33,612 nucleotides of DNA from Sphingobacterium pedocola (GTDB lineage Bacteria; Bacteroidota; Bacteroidia; Sphingobacteriales; Sphingobacteriaceae). The position numbers and the translations under genes are program-made. Positions within the stretch are counted from its first letter, which is position 1. Each line of letters opens with the position of its first letter. A model generated the notes under the pieces. The model did no database searches. It was given only the letters and a program-made list of their open reading frames with translations, and was not told the DNA's origin. The stretch covers positions 1 through 33,612 of the forward strand of contig NZ_MU158694.1 of the NCBI RefSeq assembly GCF_015209965.1, in the 5' to 3' direction. Below are positions 25,521 through 33,609 of this stretch, piece by piece.

Positions 25521-26246
25521 ATGAATCGAAATATTTTTATTAAAATTTTAACATTTATTGTCGTCATCGGATCTGTTCAGACGCTTAAGGCACAGGGATG
25601 GGGTGACACGCAAAAGGATTTAAAAAGTGCGGTAGATGTTGACACCATTACTAAGGGGAAGTTTACATTAGTCTGGATCAATAAAGACAAGGATTTCAGT
25701 CAGACATTGAAGCAGGAACTGATCGACGTTTATTTCTTGAATTATCCGAAGCAAGCAAAGAAGTACAACAAGAACACGCGTAAATCGGTTACATTTGTAA
25801 TAGATCCTGATTATGATGGCGTAGCTGCAGCAGCAGGAGGTGTGATACGTTACAATCCAGCATGGTTTGTCAAGAATCCGAGAGATATCGATGTCGTTAC
25901 ACATGAAATAATGCACATCGTTCAAGAATATCCGCATAGAGCGGGCCCGGGTTGGATTACGGAAGGAATTGCCGACTATGTACGCCATGTGATGGGGGTA
26001 GACAATCAAGGGGCTAATTGGAAACTAACGGAATTTAATGAAAAGCATTCGTACAAAGATGCTTATCGTATTACCGCACGTTTTTTTTATTGGATTGAGC
26101 AGAATTACGATAAAAAGCTCGTTGTTAAATTAGATAGAGCGATGCGCACGAAACAATATACACCTGATTTTTGGAAAGATAATACCGGAAAGACTATTGA
26201 CGAATTGTGGACGAGCTATGCGCAAAATCCAAAGTTGAAATCTTAA
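25521..26246 (+). CDS. Secreted basic-secretory-protein-like metallopeptidase
   Basis: A 241-residue exported protein (signal peptide to TLKAQG) of the basic secretory protein type (BSP, also found in plants). The zinc site is a gluzincin-like HExxH, VTHEIMHIVQEY, followed by GWITEGIADYVRH with a probable third ligand Glu. The C-terminal region (RITARFFYWIEQNYDKKLVVKL, FWKDNTGKTIDELW) is typical of the family. It starts 3 bp after the first GH92 stop and ends 10 bp before the second GH92, so it is certainly in the same transcript. It may release or expose glycans on glycoproteins; substrate not known. Confidence 0.86.
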   Translation: MNRNIFIKILTFIVVIGSVQTLKAQGWGDTQKDLKSAVDVDTITKGKFTLVWINKDKDFSQTLKQELIDVYFLNYPKQAKKYNKNTRKSVTFVIDPDYDGVAAAAGGVIRYNPAWFVKNPRDIDVVTHEIMHIVQEYPHRAGPGWITEGIADYVRHVMGVDNQGANWKLTEFNEKHSYKDAYRITARFFYWIEQNYDKKLVVKLDRAMRTKQYTPDFWKDNTGKTIDELWTSYAQNPKLKS

Positions 26247-26256
26247 AATCCAACAA

Positions 26257-28551
26257 ATGTTAAAATTTATATTGATCATCGCCTTATTGATTTCTATTTC
26301 GGATTCTCCTTTTGCGCAGCAGCGAAAGTTGGTCGATTACGTTAATCCGCTAATAGGGACAGCGAAAATGGGGCATACATTTCCAGGTGCTACTGTGCCT
26401 TTTGGTGCGGTGCAGCTTAGTCCGGATACGGATACCATTCCTTATGCCGTCGATGGTAAGTATAATGGAGATGTTTATAAATACTGCGCAGGCTACCAAT
26501 ACAATGACCCTACTATTGTGGGATTTAGTCACACGCATTTTAGCGGCACAGGACATTCAGACCTAGGCGATATTTTGGTGATGCCTACGCAAGGGAAATT
26601 GCAGTTAAATCCGGGAACTGCCGATCGACCGCTTGAGGGTTATCGCTCGCTTTATCGTCACGAAACTGAGGTAGCTAAACCGAATTTTTACCAGGTATTG
26701 TTGGACGATCACAATATAAAGGCTGAATTGACTACCTCGCCCCGTGTGGGCATGCATCGATATACGTTTCCTAAATCTACCGAATCTCATATTATTGTTG
26801 ATTTGACTTCGGGGATTTATAATTACGACGGTAAAAATGTATGGACAGTACTCAAAGTACATAATGATTCTTTGATTACGGGATATCGACAAACAAATGG
26901 TTGGGCGCGGACACGGACTGTCTATTTTGCGATTCGGACATCTAAACCGTTTAAAAGTTATGGTTCTGGTCAGTTTGACGGTAACCAAGTGTATAGGGGG
27001 TTTTGGCGTAAGTTTGACCAGCGTAGCAACTTCCCCGATCTAGCGGGGCACAACCTCAAACTATATCTTGACTTTGATACGGAAGAACAGGAGCCTGTTC
27101 TGATGAAAGTTTCCTTAAGTCCGGTAAGCATGAGGAATGCCATAGCGAATATGGAAGCTGAAATTCCGAACTGGAATTTTGAGCAGGTTGTTGCAGAAGG
27201 TCAATCTGCCTGGGAAAATGAACTCAAAAAGATTGAAGTGGATATGCTGTCTGAAGAAGATATGGTCAACTTCTATACCTCGATGTATCACGCGAGTTTG
27301 ATGCCTACTATCTATATGGATGTGAACGGTGAATATAAAGGTCTCGATCAGGAGGTTCATAAAGCTGAGGGATTTATAAATTATACATCTTTTTCGCTGT
27401 GGGATACATTTAGGGCATTTCATCCGCTTTTGAATTTAATTAATCCATCACGTAATGCGGATATGGTTTCTTCTATGCTTGCACATTACGACCAAAGTGT
27501 ACTCAAGATGTTGCCTATTTGGTCACATTATGCCAATGATAATTGGTGTATGAGCGGTTACCATAGTGTTTCTGTTGTGGTAGATGCCATACTAAAAGGT
27601 GTATATAAAGGAGATGCGCATGCTGCTTTACAAGCATGTGTACAGACGGCCAACACACGCAGGTATGAAGGAATTGGAGCTTACATAGACCTTGGTTATG
27701 TGCCGGATGATGTATCGGGAACGTCCGTTTCCAATACCCTTGAATATGCTTACGATGATTGGTGCATTGCACAATTGGCAAAAAAGCTAGGTAACGAAGA
27801 ACTGTATCAGGATTTTTCCAAAAGGGCGGAATCCTGGAAAAATCTCTATGATCCTTCGATCGGATTTATGCGGCCAAAGAATAGTAAAGGGGAGTTTCGC
27901 ACAACCTTTGACGTTTTAGAGACGCACAATCAAGGTTTCATCGAAGGCAATTCGTGGAACTATAGCCTGTATGTTCCTCATCAACCAGAGGAAATGAGGG
28001 ATGTAAAGGGCGGAAGCCGAAAGCTTGAAGTGTATTTAGACTCTTTATTTACGATGCACCTTCCTGATAAGTATTTTGAGCATACCGAAGATATCACCCG
28101 AGAAGGAATAATAGGGAATTATGTGCATGGTAATGAACCGTCACACCATGTTGCATATCTTTATAACATTACAGGTAGTCCGTGGAAAACACAGGAAAAG
28201 GTGAGGATGATTATCAACAATCAATATCACAACGGTGAAGCCGGGTTAGGAGGGAACGACGATTGTGGACAGATGAGTGCCTGGTATATTTTTAGCTCAT
28301 TAGGTTTTTATCCCGTGGCACCGGGAGATGATATTTATTGGATCGGAAGCCCTCTTGTCAAATCGGCTACGATTAATCTCGAAAGCGGAAAGCAGATCCA
28401 TGTAAATGCTAAGAACCAACGTGCAGAAAATAAATATGTCCGGAAGGTAAGTTGGAACGGGAAGGAAATTAAAGATTTCAGACTCTCTTTCGATCTACTA
28501 AAAAATGGTGGAAATCTTGAATTTGAAATGTCGAGCAAGCCGAGGAAGTAA
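26257..28551 (+). CDS. GH92 exo-alpha-mannosidase, second paralogue
   Basis: A 764-residue GH92 enzyme with a signal peptide (to SPFAQ). It starts VDYVNPLIGTAKMGHTFPGATVPFGAVQLSPDT and carries the common GH92 segment FSHTHFSGTGHSDLGDI. The Glu in EGNSWNYS is E563 and the C-terminal motif is GNDDCGQMSAWYIFSSLGFYPV (D668/D669). At the place of His-Glu in the first enzyme this one aligns H609-T610, and its Asp-Glu-Asp motif reads Asn-Asp-Asp. I infer a linkage preference other than alpha-1,2, or a different leaving group. It is the last gene of the PUL. Confidence 0.92.
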   Translation: MLKFILIIALLISISDSPFAQQRKLVDYVNPLIGTAKMGHTFPGATVPFGAVQLSPDTDTIPYAVDGKYNGDVYKYCAGYQYNDPTIVGFSHTHFSGTGHSDLGDILVMPTQGKLQLNPGTADRPLEGYRSLYRHETEVAKPNFYQVLLDDHNIKAELTTSPRVGMHRYTFPKSTESHIIVDLTSGIYNYDGKNVWTVLKVHNDSLITGYRQTNGWARTRTVYFAIRTSKPFKSYGSGQFDGNQVYRGFWRKFDQRSNFPDLAGHNLKLYLDFDTEEQEPVLMKVSLSPVSMRNAIANMEAEIPNWNFEQVVAEGQSAWENELKKIEVDMLSEEDMVNFYTSMYHASLMPTIYMDVNGEYKGLDQEVHKAEGFINYTSFSLWDTFRAFHPLLNLINPSRNADMVSSMLAHYDQSVLKMLPIWSHYANDNWCMSGYHSVSVVVDAILKGVYKGDAHAALQACVQTANTRRYEGIGAYIDLGYVPDDVSGTSVSNTLEYAYDDWCIAQLAKKLGNEELYQDFSKRAESWKNLYDPSIGFMRPKNSKGEFRTTFDVLETHNQGFIEGNSWNYSLYVPHQPEEMRDVKGGSRKLEVYLDSLFTMHLPDKYFEHTEDITREGIIGNYVHGNEPSHHVAYLYNITGSPWKTQEKVRMIINNQYHNGEAGLGGNDDCGQMSAWYIFSSLGFYPVAPGDDIYWIGSPLVKSATINLESGKQIHVNAKNQRAENKYVRKVSWNGKEIKDFRLSFDLLKNGGNLEFEMSSKPRK

Positions 28552-28612
28552 GTTTCGTTCGGATGATAACGGAAAGGGGCTTTTTAAAAAGGTTGTCGCC
28601 TATAAAAAAACG

Positions 28613-28656
28613 CGTCATTGCGAGGAAGAATAACGACCGCGAAGCAGCTCCGAAGG
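28613..28656 (+). repeat. Left half of a palindromic chromosomal repeat split by the IS
   Basis: CGTCATTGCGAGG (28613-28625) and the following bases to about 28650 match, in inverted orientation and imperfectly, the segment 30051-30088. The reverse complement of the latter begins CGTCACTGCGAACC and contains GAAGCAATC. The two halves would pair if the IS were absent. CTCCGAAGG (28648-28656) is the left target duplication. Confidence 0.6.
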
Positions 28657-28678
28657 GGAGTGTAAAACAAACTGTGTC

Positions 28679-28720
28679 AATGGTTCAATTACCACCCCGC
28701 GGGGTGGTAATTGAACCATT
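28679..28720. terminator. Perfect 42-bp palindrome downstream of the transposase
   Basis: The two 21-bp arms are exactly complementary with no loop. The centre is ACCACCCCG/CGGGGTGGT and the outer parts are AATGGTTCAATT and AATTGAACCATT. It begins 4 bp after the transposase stop and touches the left inverted repeat. As RNA it would form a very stable hairpin; there is no long T-run. It could block transcription entering or leaving the IS. Confidence 0.75.
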
Positions 28721-28724
28721 TTGC

Positions 28725-29951
28725 TTATTGCAAATCTAACACCATTCTTCCGGGAAACCAAATAGCTAATTTTTGTGCCGTTGTTCCCCAATTGGCCAGT
28801 GGCATCGTCCATTTCTTCTTAATGTTTTTATGTGCTAAATAGATCAGTTTCAATAACGCCATGTCCGAGGTGAAGGCACCTTTGGTTTTAGTGACCTTAC
28901 GGACTTGGCGATGGAATCCCTCGATCGTATTGGTCGTATAGATTAATTTTCGGATGGATTTGTCGTAACGGAAATAAGTGGTCAAACGTTCCCAGTTACG
29001 CCGCCAGGAGTCGATGACCACTGGGTATTTTTCCCCCCATTTGTCCTGAAGTTCATCCATCCGCAGTCCGGCAAGATCCAATGTATCGGCACGGTAGACA
29101 GGTTTTAGATCATTCATAAACTCCTTTTGGTCCTTACTAGCCACATACTTGAGGCTGTTACGGATCTGGTGCACTACACAGGTCTGTACTTCGGTATCCG
29201 GAAAAACACTCTGTATCGCTTCTGAAAATCCTTTTAGGTTATCGATACAGGCAATTAAGATATCCTCTACGCCCCGGTTCTGTAAATCGGTCAGTACGCT
29301 TAGCCAAAAGTTAGCACCCTCATTCTCCGAAACATACATCCCTAACAGATGCTTGTGACCGTTTCGGTCAACGCCAAGAATATTGTATACAGCCCGCGAT
29401 ACAAAACGATGGTCTTCTTTCACCTTGTAGTGCATCGCATCCATCCAGACAATCGTATAAAGGGAATCAAGGCTTCTTGACTGCCATTCCTTGACCTCGG
29501 GAATGATCTTATCGGTAATGGAAGAAAGCGTACTGTGACTGATGTCTGTATCGTACATCTCCTTGATGTGGTTCGATATATCCCGCAGGCTCATACCAAG
29601 GCCATACATGCCTAAAATCTTCTTCTCCAGGCTCTCGGCTAGAATCGTCTCACGTTTCTTAATGAGCTGGGGTTCGAAGTTAGATCGACGATCACGGGGA
29701 GTGTCGATATCGATCGTGCCATCGGAGGTGCGAATCTGCTTGCTGGACTTGCCGTTACGCCGGTTACCGCTGGAGCGCTCAACTTCGTCCATATGGCCCT
29801 CCATCTCAGCTTCTAACGCCGCTTCTAAAAACTTCTTCATCAAAGGTGCAAAAGCGCCGTTCTTGCCATAAAGTGATGCTCCGCTGCGTAACTGTTCCAG
29901 CGCTTTGTCCTTCATGGACTCAAAATCAAAATCGTTTTCCTTAATACTCAT
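28725..29951 (-). CDS. IS256-family transposase (DDE type)
   Basis: A 408-residue mutator/IS256 transposase. The N-terminal region (SIKENDFDFESMKDKALEQL, GKNGAFAPLMKKFLEAALEAEMEGHM) and the catalytic core with Asp in VWMDAMHYKV, Asp in IACIDNLKGFSEAI and Glu in NTIEGFHRQVRK are all present. SGNRRNGKSSKQIRTSDGTIDIDTPRDR is the family's typical N-terminal stretch. No frameshift or stop interrupts it. A GTG at 29996 would add 15 residues but lies inside the right inverted repeat, so the ATG at 29951 is preferred. Confidence 0.95.
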   Translation of the reverse strand: MSIKENDFDFESMKDKALEQLRSGASLYGKNGAFAPLMKKFLEAALEAEMEGHMDEVERSSGNRRNGKSSKQIRTSDGTIDIDTPRDRRSNFEPQLIKKRETILAESLEKKILGMYGLGMSLRDISNHIKEMYDTDISHSTLSSITDKIIPEVKEWQSRSLDSLYTIVWMDAMHYKVKEDHRFVSRAVYNILGVDRNGHKHLLGMYVSENEGANFWLSVLTDLQNRGVEDILIACIDNLKGFSEAIQSVFPDTEVQTCVVHQIRNSLKYVASKDQKEFMNDLKPVYRADTLDLAGLRMDELQDKWGEKYPVVIDSWRRNWERLTTYFRYDKSIRKLIYTTNTIEGFHRQVRKVTKTKGAFTSDMALLKLIYLAHKNIKKKWTMPLANWGTTAQKLAIWFPGRMVLDLQ

Positions 29952-30014
29952 AATTACTATGTCAAAAATAATACTTCTCTTTATTATTCTTGACACAGTT
30001 TATTTTACAGTCTC

Positions 30015-30088
30015 CTCCGAAGGAAACCAATCTGCGTTTTTAACATCGTCAGATTGCTTCACCATCGTTCCTTCGGTTCGCAGTGACG
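30015..30088 (+). repeat. Right half of the palindromic chromosomal repeat
   Basis: It begins with the target duplication CTCCGAAGG (30015-30023). AGATTGCTTC (30051-30060) and GGTTCGCAGTGACG (30075-30088) are the inverted counterpart of the left half at 28613-28650. Sequences of the CGTCATTGCGAGG ... AGATTGCTTC type are, from memory, dispersed repeats in many bacterial genomes. Confidence 0.6.
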
Positions 30089-30106
30089 ACGATGTTATGC
30101 TTTTTA

Positions 30107-30135
30107 GAAAGCCCCGTTTCTCATTAAAGGCTTTT
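30107..30135. terminator. Hairpin at the 3' end of lat
   Basis: GAAAGCC (30107-30113) and GGCTTTTTC (30129-30137) form a 7-bp stem over a 15-nt loop that contains the lat stop codon. The T-run lies on the plus-strand side, so it would work better for plus-strand than for lat transcripts. Confidence 0.3.
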
Positions 30136-31410
30136 TCTAATAATTTCAAAAGCTTTATCGATATCCTCGATAGAAACGGTAAGATGCGGTCGGAAACGTA
30201 TACTTTTATCTCCGCAACCTAAGATTAATAATTTATTTTCGAGTGCTTTTTGAACAAAGCTATCCCTAGAATTTTCGTCTTCAAAATCGAAGGCTGCTAA
30301 AAGACCTTTGCCTCTTACGTTGGAAAGTTGTGGGTAATCTATGGTCAAACTCGTCATTTTTTCGAGCAGATACTTTCCTTTCTCTTGTGCTTGAGTGACT
30401 AGGTTGTCGTTCTCGATAACTTCTAATATCAGCTTAAATCGAATCATATCAACTAAATTTCCTCCAAATGTAGAATTAATTCGGCTGGACTCTTTAAAGA
30501 CGTGGTTTTCTACGCGATCAAATTTGTCTCTGTTAGCGATGATGCCGCATACCTGTGATTTTTTTCCGAACGCGACGATATCCGGAATAATATCGTAATG
30601 TTCATAACACCACATTTTGCCGGTCATAGCCAATCCGGTCTGTACCTCGTCAAGAATGAAGAGAATGTCATGTTGATCACAGATTCTCCGTAGTTTTTGG
30701 AAGAACTCTTTTCTAAAGTGATTATCACCACCTTCGGCTTGAATCGATTCTATTATTAAGCAGGCGATTTCATTCGGATGATTTCGAATTGCCGTTTCAA
30801 TTTCTTGAATGGATTGTATCTCTAATTGGGTGGTTGTGGCTAAACTGTCTTCAGTTAATGGGAAATGCAGTTTTGGATTGATAATGCGAGGCCAGTCGAA
30901 TTTAGGGAAATACATATGCTTCCGTGGATCCTTGGTGTTTGTAAGCGATAAGGTATAACCTGTGCGACCGTGAAACGCTTGGTGAAAATGTATGACTTTG
31001 CCCGCTTCTTTGTTAATTCCGTTTGAAAGGTTTATTCGGGTTTTCCAGTCAAAGGCTGCCTTGAGCGCATTTTCAACAGCCAGTCCTCCGCCGTCGATAA
31101 AAAAACAGTAATCCAGTTCCTTGGGAATTGCTACACGTTCAAACGTGTCTAAAAAGTCAGCAAATTCCACTGGATAGATATCCGATAAAGCGAGTTTGTT
31201 AATGGAAACTTTCGTTAATATCTCTGAATTTTTGACGAGATATGGGTGGTTGTAACCAATTGGTGAGGAAGCGAACATACTGAACATATCCAAATAAGTT
31301 TCACCATTTATATCCACGACGTAAGAACCGTGCGATTTTTCTAAATCAATCACTATGGGTAACCCGTCTGCCAATATGTGTTTTCCTAATCGTTGATGTA
31401 TTTCTCTCAT
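30124..31410 (-). CDS. lat: L-lysine 6-transaminase
   Basis: A 428-residue class III PLP aminotransferase that moves the epsilon-amino group of lysine to 2-oxoglutarate, giving 2-aminoadipate 6-semialdehyde (cyclising to piperideine-6-carboxylate) and glutamate. The N-terminal YVVDINGETYLDMFSMFASSPIGYNHP, the segment VIHFHQAFHGRTGYTLSLTNTKDPRKHMYFPKFDWPRI, the Asp in LFILDEVQTGLAMTGKMWCYEH and the PLP lysine in AFGKKSQVCG closely fit lysine epsilon-aminotransferases. Starting 18 bp after the ALDH gene on the same strand, it forms a two-step pathway with it. Its 3' end lies only about 35 bp from the repeat carrying the IS, but the protein looks complete. Confidence 0.92.
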   Translation of the reverse strand: MREIHQRLGKHILADGLPIVIDLEKSHGSYVVDINGETYLDMFSMFASSPIGYNHPYLVKNSEILTKVSINKLALSDIYPVEFADFLDTFERVAIPKELDYCFFIDGGGLAVENALKAAFDWKTRINLSNGINKEAGKVIHFHQAFHGRTGYTLSLTNTKDPRKHMYFPKFDWPRIINPKLHFPLTEDSLATTTQLEIQSIQEIETAIRNHPNEIACLIIESIQAEGGDNHFRKEFFQKLRRICDQHDILFILDEVQTGLAMTGKMWCYEHYDIIPDIVAFGKKSQVCGIIANRDKFDRVENHVFKESSRINSTFGGNLVDMIRFKLILEVIENDNLVTQAQEKGKYLLEKMTSLTIDYPQLSNVRGKGLLAAFDFEDENSRDSFVQKALENKLLILGCGDKSIRFRPHLTVSIEDIDKAFEIIRKSL

Positions 31411-31428
31411 AGTTATAGAGGTTCTTTA

Positions 31429-32958
31429 TTAAAGGTCAAATGTGATTCCCTGAGCCAAAGGAAGGCTAGTCGTATAATTAATTGTATTGGTCTGTCTCCG
31501 CATGTAAACCTTCCATGCGTCCGACCCTGATTCCCTACCTCCGCCGGTTTCCTTTTCGCCTCCAAAAGCACCTCCTATTTCCGCACCGGAAGTACCAATG
31601 TTTACATTGGCAATTCCGCAATCCGAACCATTCTGACTAAGGAATACTTCCGCTTCTCGGATGTTAGTAGTCATGATGGCCGACGACAGGCCTTGTCTCA
31701 CGTCATTTTGCAAGTCGATCGCTTTGTTTACATCCCCCGCGTATTTTATTAAATACAGTATCGGTGCAAAAGTTTCTTCTTGAACAATATCGAAGTGGTT
31801 TTCTACTTCGGCGATGACAGGGCGAACGTAGCAGCCGCTTTCATAACCTTTTCCATTAAGGACGCTACCTTCTACTAAAATCTTTCCACCCTGTTCCTTA
31901 ATTTTAGCCAAAGCATTTAAATATATCTGCACGGCATCGACATCGATAAGGGGACCCATATGATGCTGTGTATCCAAAGGGTCACCGATTTTTATTTGTT
32001 TGTAGGCTTCCACAAGAGATTTCCGGACTTTATCATAGATGTTTTCATGAACGATCAATCTTCGTGTGCTTGTACATCGTTGACCTGCGGTGCCTACCGC
32101 TCCAAATACAGCTCCAATAATTGTCATTTTCAAATCCGCGTTTGGTGTAACGATGATGGCATTATTACCGCCTAGTTCCAAAAGTGTCTTGCCGAATCTT
32201 TCAGCTACGGTTGTAGCTACTTGACGCCCCATTCGCGTGGAACCTGTTGCTGAAACGAGTGGAATACGAGAATCTTTAGAAAGCCAAGTGCCAACTTCAG
32301 CATCACCCGTAATTAAAGATGAAATGCCTTCGGGTAATTTGTTTGATTTTAATATGTCAGCAAGTATATGTTGACAGGCGAGTGCACATAAAGGCGTTTT
32401 CTCACTCGGTTTCCATACCACAACGTTTCCACAAACTAATGCCAAAGCACTATTCCATGCCCATACGGCCACTGGAAAGTTAAAAGCAGTGATAATACCG
32501 ACAATACCTAGGGGATGATATTGATCGTACATACGATGTCCTGGGCGTTCGGAATGAATGGTATTGCCATAGAGTTGTCGAGAAATACCGACAGCAAAAT
32601 CGCAAATGTCTATCATTTCTTGTACTTCACCTAGCCCTTCCTGATACGATTTCCCCATTTCATAGGATACCAGTTTGCCGAGAGTTGGTTTTGTTTCACG
32701 AAGTTTTTCACCAAGTTGGCGGATAATTTCTCCGCGTTTCGGTGCAGGAATATCTCTCCAAATCAACTTTGCTTTTTCCGCTTCTTTTATTACCTTTTCA
32801 TATTCTGTACGTGATGTACGTTCTACGCTTGCTATGGGCTTACCATTGGTAGGAGAGGAGGATAGGATAGTTTCCTTGTGTGTAAACCATTTACTTCCGA
32901 TTGATGTGCCGGGGTTCTCTGATTTTATTCCAAGTGTCTTTAATTCTTCTTCTGTCAT
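31429..32958 (-). CDS. amaB: 2-Aminoadipate-semialdehyde dehydrogenase (ALDH7/antiquitin type)
   Basis: A 509-residue NAD(P)+-dependent aldehyde dehydrogenase. The catalytic Cys is C295 in GTAGQRCTSTRR and the general-base Glu is in TLLELGGNNAIIV. VGIITAFNFPVAVWAWNSALALVCGN, VWKPSEKTPLCALA and GAFGGEKETGGGRESGSDAWKVYMRRQTNTINY are typical of the ALDH7A1/antiquitin group, which oxidises 2-aminoadipate semialdehyde to 2-aminoadipate. Directly upstream of lat, it would complete lysine catabolism to aminoadipate. The start gives MTEEELKTLGIK. A TATATTTA on the minus strand lies about 35 bp upstream, one mismatch from the -7 consensus, without a clear -33. Confidence 0.9.
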   Translation of the reverse strand: MTEEELKTLGIKSENPGTSIGSKWFTHKETILSSSPTNGKPIASVERTSRTEYEKVIKEAEKAKLIWRDIPAPKRGEIIRQLGEKLRETKPTLGKLVSYEMGKSYQEGLGEVQEMIDICDFAVGISRQLYGNTIHSERPGHRMYDQYHPLGIVGIITAFNFPVAVWAWNSALALVCGNVVVWKPSEKTPLCALACQHILADILKSNKLPEGISSLITGDAEVGTWLSKDSRIPLVSATGSTRMGRQVATTVAERFGKTLLELGGNNAIIVTPNADLKMTIIGAVFGAVGTAGQRCTSTRRLIVHENIYDKVRKSLVEAYKQIKIGDPLDTQHHMGPLIDVDAVQIYLNALAKIKEQGGKILVEGSVLNGKGYESGCYVRPVIAEVENHFDIVQEETFAPILYLIKYAGDVNKAIDLQNDVRQGLSSAIMTTNIREAEVFLSQNGSDCGIANVNIGTSGAEIGGAFGGEKETGGGRESGSDAWKVYMRRQTNTINYTTSLPLAQGITFDL

Positions 32959-33056
32959 AAAATTATTTATAATATTCGATTATGATATAAATATACAGAA
33001 TAAATTTTTGTTTTTATGTATTTATATTGAATTTTGATTTAATTGGTGTTTTTATA

Positions 33057-33310
33057 TAAACCGGCTGTAGTGAATCATTACCCGTGGCTTCTACCTGAAG
33101 CTGGTTGTATCTCCATAGTTTTTATGCGGATTTACTTGTGTCTTCGTGCAACCCGCTTTCTTCGGACTTTCTTCGCCCTTTCTTCGGGCGTTTTTCGCCC
33201 GGTTCGTTACCCGTGCATTACGGGTGCCTTAGTGCTGCCTTACCTTTTCCCGGATAGGCCTAAGACAAGACCAAGATAATACTAAGGCGGAACTAATATA
33301 CCGGGCGAAG
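33057..33310. repeat. Hairpin-rich, repeat-containing intergenic region
   Basis: A non-coding stretch packed with structure. GCTTC-TACCT-GAAGC (33087-33101) nests inside AACCGGCT/AGCTGGTT. Three tandem 11-bp copies of CTTTCTTCGNN lie at 33156-33188. ACCCGT-GCATT-ACGGGT is at 33209-33225. CGCCCGG (33196-33202) with CCGGGCG (33301-33307) encloses GCCTTAGT (33226-33233) with ACTAAGGC (33281-33288), centred on AGGCCT. The third 11-bp unit and following bases give CGCCC/GGGCG-TTTTT, a possible plus-strand terminator. No gene is recognised. It lies upstream of strong tandem promoters. Confidence 0.6.
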
Positions 33311-33428
33311 ACGGTGGCCTGTTGGTCGGGAGAAGGTCAGGGGAGAGGCAGGAGAGGGGCAGTAGCAAATTTATCTTTAACAGTTCCAGCGTTTTACAAT
33401 AAAGTTATAAAAATAACGTTTGGTTTAC

Positions 33429-33460
33429 TTGGAAGTAATGTTGTAAAGTTCCTATCTTTG
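33429..33460 (+). promoter_or_regulatory. Strong promoter P1, probably of an rRNA operon
   Basis: TTGG (33429-33432), 20 nt and TATCTTTG (33453-33460) followed by CACC match the strong Bacteroidota promoter pattern. Downstream is a CTCC-GCAA-GGGAG hairpin (33466-33478) and a non-coding leader. I infer an rRNA operon because tandem promoters of this form precede rrn genes in the group; the genes are outside the window. Confidence 0.55.
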
Positions 33461-33579
33461 CACCACTCCGCAAGGGAGGAAGGGTTTGAAAGCAGGGAAA
33501 TCAGGGATAGAAAGTCGGAAGGACTTTGGTTTTTGATGGATTGAAAAACGGAGGGAATAAAAAAAAGATAATTTTTATT

Positions 33580-33609
33580 TTGGAAGTTCAGAAAAGATTT
33601 CTACCTTTG
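33580..33609 (+). promoter_or_regulatory. Strong promoter P2, tandem copy
   Basis: TTGGAAGT (33580-33587) repeats the P1 start (33429-33436). After TTGG come 18 nt and TACCTTTG (33602-33609) followed by CA. It is 149 bp downstream of P1 and a few bases from the window edge, so its transcript starts at or beyond the edge. Confidence 0.55.

Larger units (their letters stand above)
28657..30014 (-). mobile_element. IS256-family insertion sequence
   Basis: A 1358-bp element. Terminal inverted repeats TGTAAAACAAACTGTGTCAA (28661-28680) and the complement of 29990-30009 differ at one of 20 positions. CTCCGAAGG appears directly on both sides (28648-28656 and 30015-30023), a 9-bp target duplication as expected for IS256. 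Between the inverted repeat and the duplication lie 4-5 less matching bases, so the exact ends may shift slightly. The transposase is intact and the duplication unaltered, so insertion looks recent and the element potentially active. Confidence 0.9.

Noticed and set aside
29952..29996. GTG start of the transposase
   Set aside because: It lies inside the right inverted repeat; the ATG at 29951 gives the usual family length.
33314..33544. A 76-residue open frame across the tandem promoter region
   Set aside because: Its composition is low-complexity Gly/Arg at the start and it overlaps promoter P1; it looks like leader DNA.
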